From positions 1 through 32,732 of the forward strand of contig DKMG01000007.1 in NCBI GenBank assembly GCA_002469975.1: a stretch of 32,732 nucleotides of DNA, given 5' to 3'. The translations under genes and the position numbers were made by a program. This DNA is from Proteobacteria bacterium UBA7420 (lineage in GTDB: Bacteria > Pseudomonadota > Gammaproteobacteria > Magnimaribacterales > D2472). Below, one piece after another: positions 1-6,105 of the stretch; the first letter of the stretch is position 1, and each line of letters opens with the position of its first letter. The notes under the pieces are model-generated. The model was not told where the DNA came from. It saw only the letters and a program-made list of their open reading frames with translations, and made no database searches.

Positions 1-52
1 CAGTTGACTGTTAATCAATTGGTCCGTGGTTCGATCCCACGTCAGGGAGCCA
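1..52 (+). tRNA. tRNA-Asn (GUU), 3' part; 5' end outside the window
   Basis: The sequence begins inside the anticodon arm. A 4-bp stem (TTGA/TCAA) encloses the loop CTGTTAA, giving anticodon GUU, which is asparagine. The T arm follows (CGTGG, loop TTCGATC, CCACG), then the 3' acceptor strand TCAGGGA, discriminator G and an encoded CCA at 50-52. The layout matches gammaproteobacterial tRNA-Asn closely. The D arm and the 5' acceptor strand lie left of the window, so the full cloverleaf cannot be checked. No integrase or attachment-site duplication is seen next to it. Confidence 0.93.
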
Positions 53-86
53 TTTCTTTAGCTGATCATCGATTTTAATCTATTTA

Positions 87-112
87 ATCATTGCATGCAT
101 GATGATTTTTTT
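87..112 (+). terminator. possible weak terminator after tRNA-Asn
   Basis: A 5-bp stem (AATCAT-type arm 87-91, loop of 7, arm 99-103) is followed two bases later by a run of about seven T. The stem is AT-rich and weak, so this is only a candidate intrinsic terminator for the tRNA transcript. The rest of 53-176 shows no other clear element. Confidence 0.3.
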
Positions 113-176
113 CTGCCCAGCATCACACCAAAGAAATTTATTTCTCTTTTACGGCCCTTTCAGTAATAATTGATCA

Positions 177-1040
177 ATGAAAAGATTAGAAAATAAAGTA
201 GCGGTTATCACTGGAGCTGCTAGTGGTATTGGTAAAGAAACAGCCTTATTATTTTTAGAGCATGGAGCTAATGTTGTGCTTGCTGATATGAACAAGAGCA
301 CCCTCGAAGAAACATTTGAACTTATCAAGCAGAAAAATTTTGAGCAGAATGCGTGCATATGCTTAACCGATGTTTCTCTGGAGGAAGATGTTGAAAAATT
401 AATAGCTATGGCGGTAGAGCAATTTGGCGCATTGGATATTTTATTTAACAATGCTGGGATTGGTGGTGCTATCGGCCCAATCACTCACATCAATGCAGAT
501 GAGTGGGATCGATCATTTCAAATTCTTCTCAAATCAGTTTTTCTAGGCTCTAAATATGCCGCACGGGTCATGAAAAAAAACCCAGTAGGTGGCTCAATTA
601 TCAATACTGCATCAATCGCAGGCATGGGTGGGGGATCTGGTCCTCTTGCCTATTCCGCAGCCAAAGCTGGAGTAATTAATTTTTGTAAGAATGCTGCTAT
701 TGAACTAGGTCCAGACAAGATTCGGGTAAATGCTATTTCGCCTGGGGCAATTGATACACCTCTGTTAGCCACTGCAATTGAAGATAGTAAGCTTGATCAA
801 CCAATAGAGGATTTTGGCATGCCAATTGATATTGCAAATACAGCATTATTTCTTGCCTCAGATGAATCAAGATTTATTACAGGAATCAATGTCTGTGTTG
901 ATGGTGGTTTGACTCTAGATCAATCAGGCTTGATGACGGATGCAGCTGAGCATTATTCTAAAATGGGCATTGAGCGAGTGGTTGGAATGAACATGGGCTC
1001 AACAGGTGTTGACTCTGTGATTGAAAGTCTAGAAGAATAG
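177..1040 (+). CDS. classical short-chain dehydrogenase/reductase (SDR)
   Basis: A 287-residue NAD(P)-dependent oxidoreductase; the substrate is not predictable. The Rossmann motif TGAASGIG is at residues 12-19. Asp37 ends the second strand, which usually favours NAD(H). NNAG is at 91-94, and the catalytic Ser146, Tyr159 and Lys163 are all present. VDGG at 242-245 marks the usual end of the fold. About 40 further residues follow (DQSGLMTDAAEHYSK...), a longer tail than most SDRs and possibly part of substrate recognition. The ATG at 177 has no clear Shine-Dalgarno. The gene ends 5 nt before the convergent cysS stop. It looks monocistronic, downstream of tRNA-Asn. Family assignment is firm; the role is unknown. 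Confidence 0.88.
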   Translation: MKRLENKVAVITGAASGIGKETALLFLEHGANVVLADMNKSTLEETFELIKQKNFEQNACICLTDVSLEEDVEKLIAMAVEQFGALDILFNNAGIGGAIGPITHINADEWDRSFQILLKSVFLGSKYAARVMKKNPVGGSIINTASIAGMGGGSGPLAYSAAKAGVINFCKNAAIELGPDKIRVNAISPGAIDTPLLATAIEDSKLDQPIEDFGMPIDIANTALFLASDESRFITGINVCVDGGLTLDQSGLMTDAAEHYSKMGIERVVGMNMGSTGVDSVIESLEE

Positions 1041-1045
1041 CTGCG

Positions 1046-2416
1046 TTAAGATTTTTTCCAGGTTGTTCCTTCGCTGCTATCATCCAGGATAATGCCTTGC
1101 TCTGTTAAGCTATCGCGAATCTTGTCAGCTGTTTCAAAATCTTTTTCGTCTCTTGCGGTATTTCTTAAGGCTATTTGTCGCTCAATTTCTTGATCTGCTA
1201 TTGCTGCTCCAAACTGAAAAAACATTTTAGGATCATCTTGCAGCAACCCCAATACACCACTTAATTTTTTTAAAGTTGTGCCATATTTTATAATTTGCCC
1301 TGGATCCTCAGAGCTATTAATCAGCTTGGCAAGCTGAAATAGTAAGCTAAGAGCTTCCGGAGTATTTAAATCGTCGTTCATCACAACAGAGAATTGAGTG
1401 ACCATGTCTTGGTCATATTCGCTGCCCTCACCCTCAATTGAAGCTAGTGTCTGATAAAGCCTAGTTAATGCTGATTTAGCTTGATTTAAGGACTCTTGAT
1501 CAAAATTTAGAGAGCTTCTGTAGTGGCTGGAGACTAAGTAGTAACGAAGGACTTCGGGGTGGTAGGAGGTAAATAGGTCCTTCAACATAGCAAAATTGCC
1601 TAAAGACTTAGACATTTTCTCACCATTAATTTTTAGTAAGCCTGAGTGCAGCCAGTAATTGGCAAATTGCTTACCTGAAGAACATTCTGATTGAGCAATT
1701 TCATTCTCATGGTGAGGAAAGAGCAAGTCTGGCCCCCCTCCATGAATATCAAAATGCTCTCCTAGATTTTTTAATGACATAACAGAGCATTCAATGTGCC
1801 AACCCGGTCTGCCTTTTCCCCATGGCGAATCCCAAAAAGGCTCGCCCTCCTTGGCACTTTTCCATAGCACAAAATCTAAAGGATCCTTTTTTGACTCGTC
1901 CTCTACCACTCGAGATCCAGGATTTAGATCATCAATATTCTTATTAGATAATTTACCGTACTCTGGGAAGGTTCTGACAGCAAAAAAAACATCTCCGCCG
2001 GATGAATGATAGGCATGCCCTTTCTCAATCAAGCTCTCAATCATCTCAATCATGCCAGGAATATGATCTGTAGCCTTGGGTTCAAAAGTAGGCAGATCCA
2101 GGCCTAGCTTTAAAAAGTCTTCATGCATACTAGAAATGGTTCTCTGCGTTAAATCACCAATTAGCTCATTATTCTTCATGGCTCTCTCGATAATCTTGTC
2201 ATCAATGTCTGTAATATTTCTAATAAAATTAACTTTATAGCCTTGATATTTTAGATATTTCACCAGAATATCAAATGCCATCATTGCTCGAGCATGGCCT
2301 AGGTGACAGCTGTCATATACTGTCATTCCACACACATATATACCAACCTCACCCTCGTTAATCGGCACAAAGTCTTCTTTCGTGTTGGTTAAAGAACTAT
2401 AAAATCTTAATGTCAT
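1046..2416 (-). CDS. cysS: cysteinyl-tRNA synthetase
   Basis: Charges tRNA-Cys with cysteine in the cytoplasm. It is a class I synthetase of 456 residues, near the usual size of about 460. The HIGH signature appears as HLGH at 38-41 and KMSKS at 267-271. The zinc ligands are visible as Cys29 (VCGMTVYD), Cys210 (WHIEC), His235 or His236 and Glu239 (PHHENE). The C-terminal anticodon-binding region is present. The ATG at 2416 is divergent from ppiB, and cysS-ppiB-lpxH is a conserved gammaproteobacterial neighbourhood. The 3' end lies 5 nt from the convergent SDR gene, leaving no room for a separate terminator. Confidence 0.98.
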   Translation of the reverse strand: MTLRFYSSLTNTKEDFVPINEGEVGIYVCGMTVYDSCHLGHARAMMAFDILVKYLKYQGYKVNFIRNITDIDDKIIERAMKNNELIGDLTQRTISSMHEDFLKLGLDLPTFEPKATDHIPGMIEMIESLIEKGHAYHSSGGDVFFAVRTFPEYGKLSNKNIDDLNPGSRVVEDESKKDPLDFVLWKSAKEGEPFWDSPWGKGRPGWHIECSVMSLKNLGEHFDIHGGGPDLLFPHHENEIAQSECSSGKQFANYWLHSGLLKINGEKMSKSLGNFAMLKDLFTSYHPEVLRYYLVSSHYRSSLNFDQESLNQAKSALTRLYQTLASIEGEGSEYDQDMVTQFSVVMNDDLNTPEALSLLFQLAKLINSSEDPGQIIKYGTTLKKLSGVLGLLQDDPKMFFQFGAAIADQEIERQIALRNTARDEKDFETADKIRDSLTEQGIILDDSSEGTTWKKS

Positions 2417-2477
2417 CTGTTATTTAATATGTGAATCACCTATTATAGGGAACTTAAATTGAATGTAGGTTTTATTG

Positions 2478-3098
2478 ATGTCAAAAATACAAATTACTTT
2501 TCTAGTAGTTATCATAGCTGCCGTTGCTTTAGCTTTCTTTCTATCATCATCTGACTCAAATGATCAGATTAAATATTATCCACAGGAGGATCAAATGTCA
2601 CTTGTAACTATCTCTACCTCAGCCGGAGACATTCACATAGAACTCAATGCTGATCAAGCGCCCATCACTGTAACAAACTTTCTCAAGCTTGCAGAAGATG
2701 GCTATTACAATGGTACGATTTTTCACAGAATCATTGATGGCTTTATGGTTCAAGGTGGTGGATTAGATGAAAATATGGCTCCAAAGCCAACGGGAACAGA
2801 GCCAATTCAAAACGAAGCGAATAATGGATTGAAGAACGATCGTGGCACTCTTGCAATGGCTAGAACCATGGACCCACACTCTGCAACGGGTCAATTTTTT
2901 ATTAACCATAAGGACAATGATTTTCTTAACCATACCTCTGAAACCTCTCAAGGTTGGGGTTATGCTGTTTTTGGTTCTGTTATTGATGGCATGGACATCG
3001 TAGACAAAATTGCGCTAAGTACCACATCTACAGTTGGCGGTTATGCTGATGCTCCTCTTGAGCCAACAACCATTAACTCCGTTACAGTGAGTGAATGA
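2478..3098 (+). CDS. ppiB: cyclophilin-type peptidyl-prolyl isomerase with N-terminal membrane anchor
   Basis: Catalyses cis-trans isomerisation of prolyl bonds during folding. From ATG 2478 (AGG at 2467-2469, spacing 8) the product has 206 residues: a hydrophobic segment at about 5-23 (an uncleaved anchor or signal, no lipobox), a short polar linker, then a complete cyclophilin domain from residue 40. The domain carries FHRIIDGFMVQGGG, NEANNGLKNDRGTLAMAR and GQFFINHKDNDFLNH, and closely resembles cytosolic E. coli PpiB. An in-frame ATG at 2595 has a near-perfect Shine-Dalgarno and would give a 167-residue soluble form of PpiB's usual length. The alternative TTG at 2475 is one codon upstream. 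The stop overlaps the lpxH start (ATGA), so the two are co-translated. Confidence 0.93.
   Translation: MSKIQITFLVVIIAAVALAFFLSSSDSNDQIKYYPQEDQMSLVTISTSAGDIHIELNADQAPITVTNFLKLAEDGYYNGTIFHRIIDGFMVQGGGLDENMAPKPTGTEPIQNEANNGLKNDRGTLAMARTMDPHSATGQFFINHKDNDFLNHTSETSQGWGYAVFGSVIDGMDIVDKIALSTTSTVGGYADAPLEPTTINSVTVSE
2584..2597 (+). promoter_or_regulatory. strong internal ribosome-binding site and start codon in ppiB
   Basis: AGGAGG at 2584-2589 stands 5 nt before an in-frame ATG at 2595-2597. This is the best Shine-Dalgarno in the window. It begins translation exactly where cytosolic PpiB proteins normally begin (MSLVTIST...). The upstream reading frame encodes a convincing membrane segment, so both starts may be used. 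This is inferred from sequence, with no expression evidence. Confidence 0.6.
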
Positions 3099-3817
3099 AA
3101 TTAGGGTTCATCTCTGATCTGCATTTGTCTGAAGCAAAACCTTCAACTACAGAAGGTTTTTTTAAATTTTTAAAAGCAGCTGAGCAAGAATTCTCACATC
3201 TATATGTTTTAGGTGACTTGTTTGAGGTGTGGATAGGTGATGACGATGACGCGCCGTTTGCATTAGAGGTTATTGCGGCAATAAAAGCAGCAACTCGAAG
3301 CGGCCTAGAAATATTTTTTATGCATGGAAATCGAGACTTCTTATGTGGCAAGAGATTTGCTGAAGAGGCAAACATGACTGTGTTACCAGATCCTTTTTTT
3401 ATAGATTACTTTGATCAAAAGATTGCTCTCTCACATGGAGATAATTTTTGCACTGATGACCTGGAGTATCTGGCATTTAAAAAAGAGGTGCGCTCTGATT
3501 CATGGCAGCAAGAGTTTTTAAGCAAGCCTCTCGTAGAACGGCGCGAGATTGCCGCAGGCATGAGAGATATTAGCGAGTCTCATAATAATAATAAGCCTGT
3601 TTCAATTATGGATGTTGCAACCAGCTCAATTCATCGGTTTTTTACAGATCATAAAATTGATTTATTAATTCATGGTCATACCCATCGTCCCTATACTCAT
3701 GAGATCGTGATGCCAAATATTAATGGCATACGCATTGTCCTTGGTGACTGGCACGAAACGGGCTGGTGCCTCACGCTTGAGGATAAAGAAAAAACACTGA
3801 AAGAATTTAAGCTCTAA
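3095..3817 (+). CDS. lpxH: UDP-2,3-diacylglucosamine pyrophosphohydrolase
   Basis: Hydrolyses UDP-2,3-diacylglucosamine to lipid X plus UMP in lipid A synthesis, at the inner face of the cytoplasmic membrane. The 240-residue length is typical. The calcineurin-like metallophosphoesterase motifs run in order: SDLHL (Asp8, His10), GDLFEVWIGDD (Asp41), GNRDF (Asn79), HGDNFCTDD (His114) and HGHTHRP (His193, His195, His197). The start overlaps the ppiB stop by 4 nt. Lipid A synthesis implies a Gram-negative outer membrane. Downstream, 55 nt that include a LexA operator separate it from umuD. Confidence 0.97.
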   Translation: MKLGFISDLHLSEAKPSTTEGFFKFLKAAEQEFSHLYVLGDLFEVWIGDDDDAPFALEVIAAIKAATRSGLEIFFMHGNRDFLCGKRFAEEANMTVLPDPFFIDYFDQKIALSHGDNFCTDDLEYLAFKKEVRSDSWQQEFLSKPLVERREIAAGMRDISESHNNNKPVSIMDVATSSIHRFFTDHKIDLLIHGHTHRPYTHEIVMPNINGIRIVLGDWHETGWCLTLEDKEKTLKEFKL

Positions 3818-3833
3818 AAACTCTTGCGTCTAA

Positions 3834-3869
3834 ATTTTTAATACTGTATGTTTATACAGTATTAAAAAT
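3834..3869. promoter_or_regulatory. LexA operator (SOS box) of umuDC
   Basis: CTGT at 3844-3847 and ACAG at 3856-3859 are separated by 8 nt, the gammaproteobacterial LexA box pattern. The symmetry extends well beyond the core: two 16-nt arms, 3834-3849 and 3854-3869, are perfect inverted copies around GTTT. The right arm ends 3 nt before the umuD ATG at 3873. The promoter must therefore overlap the operator, and bound LexA would block it directly. The lexA gene is in the same window. Confidence 0.93.
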
Positions 3870-3872
3870 CCC

Positions 3873-4304
3873 ATGACTATTAATTATCTCGGTTCAATAT
3901 CGGCAGATGATCTGCCAGCAACTTTTACAAAATTTTTTTTGGAACCGGTATCAGTTGGCTTTCCAAGCCCCGCAAATGACTACCTAGAGAGCCCGATAGA
4001 TCTTAATAAATACCTTATTAAGAATAACGTAGCAACTTTTTTAATAAGAGTGTCAGGAGAATCCATGATTAATGCCAATATCGGAGATCAAGCAATCTTA
4101 ATTGTAGATAGGAGTCTTAAACCAAAACATGGGAGTATTGTTGTGGCATCACTGGATGGAGAATTTGTGTGCAAAAGATTGCAGCTCAGACCTCGTCTTT
4201 GTCTGTTACCAGAGAATCCAGCGTATGAACCCATTTACGTGCAGCATGGACAAGATCTAGACATAATGGGCACAGTTACTGCTGCCATCAATAAATTTGA
4301 ATGA
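3873..4304 (+). CDS. umuD: SOS mutagenesis protein UmuD, self-cleaving
   Basis: Accessory subunit of DNA polymerase V. RecA filaments promote its self-cleavage to UmuD', which partners UmuC. It is 143 residues long (E. coli 139). The S24 peptidase-like features are visible: Gly29-Phe-Pro-Ser-Pro after the cleavage point, nucleophile Ser64 in SGESMI, and Lys101 in FVCKRLQL. The residue before the cleavage point is Val28, where E. coli UmuD has Cys and LexA has Ala. The ATG at 3873 is supported by matching N-terminal length, but no Shine-Dalgarno precedes it because the operator fills that space. The stop overlaps the umuC start (ATGA). Confidence 0.95.
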   Translation: MTINYLGSISADDLPATFTKFFLEPVSVGFPSPANDYLESPIDLNKYLIKNNVATFLIRVSGESMINANIGDQAILIVDRSLKPKHGSIVVASLDGEFVCKRLQLRPRLCLLPENPAYEPIYVQHGQDLDIMGTVTAAINKFE

Positions 4305-5572
4305 CGTTATTAGCGCTAGTGGATTGTGATAACTTCTATGCATCTTGTGAGAGAGTGTTTAGACCAGATTTACGAAAAAAACCTATTGTCGTGCTATCTA
4401 ATAATGATGGATGCGTGATCGCAAGAAGTAAAGAAGCTAAAGCTATGGGTATAAAAATGGGAGTGCCATGGTTTCAAATCAAGCGCGCCTATTTAGCTCA
4501 AGGGGGGGAGGCGTTCTCATCAAACTTTGCACTATATGGAGATTTATCGAGCAGGGTCATGCATGTGTTAGCAGGCATGGTGAATAACATTGAGGTTTAC
4601 AGCATTGATGAAGCATTTTTAGATCTACAACACATGCAAACTAGTAGTCATGCCTACGAATTTGGTATTTATTGTAGAAATATTGTGCGCCAATGGGTTG
4701 GGATACCCGTCCGTATTGGTATAGCTCCTACAAAAACGCTAGCAAAAATTGCAAGTCATATCGCAAAACAAAGAGCTGGAGGAACAGGGGTGCTGTGTTT
4801 GAACGAACAGCATCATATTGAGCGTGCTTTAAAAAATTTATCAGTCCATGAAATTTGGGGGGTTGGTCGAAATTTATCAAGGCGCCTTAATGCTCTAAAT
4901 ATTTACTCAGGCTATGAGCTAATGCAAAGCGACACTCGGTTTATTAGAGATAAATTTAGCGTGGTGCTGGAGCGTACCGTGCGTGAGCTCAGAAGTGAGC
5001 AATGCCTGCAAATACATAGAAATACCGAGCCTAAAAAACAAATTATTGTTAGTCGAAGCTTTGGGAAAAAAATAGTTGATCTAGAACAGATGAGGCCTCT
5101 GGTAAGTAACTTTGCTGTGAGAGCCAGTGAAAAATTAAGAAATGAGGGGCAAAAGTGCTTACAGGTATCAGTATTAATTTTTACTAGTCCTTTTAATAAT
5201 CAAGCACAATACAGAGGTTTTCATACCATTCAATTTCCCAGTCCAGTCAGTGATACAAGAGATATTTTAGCTGGAGCACAAACAGCTCTGAGCAATTGTT
5301 TTAAGCGGGGTTACTCATACGCAAAAGCAGGTGTAATACTGAATCAGTTCTCGAAACATTCAATCACGCAAGGTTTACTTTTCAATGAAATAGATCAATG
5401 CATTCACGTGAAGCAAGATGATAAATTGATGCAGTACATAGATTCAATGAATGAGAAGCAAGCTCAGATATATTACGCTTCGCAATCCCCGGGTCATCTA
5501 CTCCCAATCACCAAGTCTATGACATCACCAAGATATACAACAAATTGGCTGGATTTACCGACCGCTAACTAA
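4301..5572 (+). CDS. umuC: DNA polymerase V catalytic subunit UmuC
   Basis: A Y-family translesion polymerase, 423 residues, almost the same length as E. coli UmuC. Catalytic acids are Asp8 (LALVDCDNFYASCE) and Asp103-Glu104 (YSIDEAFLDL). The IAPTKTLAKIASHIAK stretch is typical of the thumb/helix region, and the little-finger domain follows. QGLLF at 357-361 lies at the position of the E. coli beta-clamp-binding motif QLNLF. The C-terminal tail SPRYTTNWLDLP also matches UmuC. The 4-nt overlap with umuD means coupled translation under one SOS promoter. The 3' end overlaps the convergent DUF1289 gene by 18 nt. Confidence 0.97.
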   Translation: MTLLALVDCDNFYASCERVFRPDLRKKPIVVLSNNDGCVIARSKEAKAMGIKMGVPWFQIKRAYLAQGGEAFSSNFALYGDLSSRVMHVLAGMVNNIEVYSIDEAFLDLQHMQTSSHAYEFGIYCRNIVRQWVGIPVRIGIAPTKTLAKIASHIAKQRAGGTGVLCLNEQHHIERALKNLSVHEIWGVGRNLSRRLNALNIYSGYELMQSDTRFIRDKFSVVLERTVRELRSEQCLQIHRNTEPKKQIIVSRSFGKKIVDLEQMRPLVSNFAVRASEKLRNEGQKCLQVSVLIFTSPFNNQAQYRGFHTIQFPSPVSDTRDILAGAQTALSNCFKRGYSYAKAGVILNQFSKHSITQGLLFNEIDQCIHVKQDDKLMQYIDSMNEKQAQIYYASQSPGHLLPITKSMTSPRYTTNWLDLPTAN

Positions 5573-5998
5573 AAAATACCGTTGATAATGAGCCTCAGAT
5601 AATTCTAAAAATTCTATATAAATATTATTTTTAAGCTCAGATAAATCCATTTGAGTATGAGAGTTAATACCAAATTGTTCTAAATCAAGTGACTGAGAGC
5701 CAGCGGCACGTAAAAGATCAAAAATCCAAGTCAGGGGATCTAGCGCATCATTAAAATTAATACCCTTCTCATTGAGTTTAGATGCAAGCAACTCTGGATT
5801 GGAAATGGAAAACCTATCGCGTAAGACGGTTAACTTAAAATCTTCTAAGCGAGAATTCACTAACTCTTTTTCTAAGACAGAGTACTTGTTCCAATTAATC
5901 ACTTCATGTAAAAAGCGTTTGCAGCCTTTGCAGACGTTATCACCATATGTAGTCGAGCATATCCCAAGACATGGAGTGGAAGCTTTGTTCTTCTTCAT
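5555..5998 (-). CDS. DUF1289-type small Cys-rich protein with C-terminal extension
   Basis: From ATG 5998 the product has 147 residues. The N-terminal part has a four-cysteine pattern in TPCLGIC...CKGCKR (residues about 9-27) followed by EVINWNKYSVLEKELV. This is the DUF1289 family, predicted to bind a metal or an Fe-S cluster; no biochemical role is established. A further ~90 residues without a recognised domain follow. The open frame extends upstream into acnB, but the Cys motif fits a start at 5998. A Met at 6037 is an alternative, and neither has a good Shine-Dalgarno. The gene is divergent from acnB across 104 nt and overlaps the umuC 3' end. Confidence 0.75.
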   Translation of the reverse strand: MKKNKASTPCLGICSTTYGDNVCKGCKRFLHEVINWNKYSVLEKELVNSRLEDFKLTVLRDRFSISNPELLASKLNEKGINFNDALDPLTWIFDLLRAAGSQSLDLEQFGINSHTQMDLSELKNNIYIEFLELSEAHYQRYFLVSGR

Positions 5999-6091
5999 GT
6001 TTTGGATAATACATGATTTTATTAAAGTAAATGGCATGAATCGATCAATGGGCTTGGGTATTTGGAGATACCGCAGTAAAATGACGATCCC

Positions 6092-6105
6092 AGGAGAAAA
6101 ATATG
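6092..6105 (+). promoter_or_regulatory. acnB ribosome-binding site and start
   Basis: AGGAG at 6092-6096 lies 6 nt before ATG 6103 and fixes the acnB start. The 104-nt gap from 5999 to 6102 must hold the divergent promoters of acnB and the DUF1289 gene. A 5-bp hairpin (GGTAT at 6057-6061 with ATACC at 6068-6072) lies in the leader; its meaning is unknown. Confidence 0.7.

Noticed and set aside
1..176. tRNA-Asn as an integration site for a mobile element
   Set aside because: No integrase, repeat of the tRNA 3' end or foreign-looking genes follow; the next genes are housekeeping.
6057..6072. Hairpin GGTAT/ATACC in the acnB leader as an iron- or metabolite-responsive element
   Set aside because: Only 5 bp, no conserved loop matching any known element, and no way to test conservation here.
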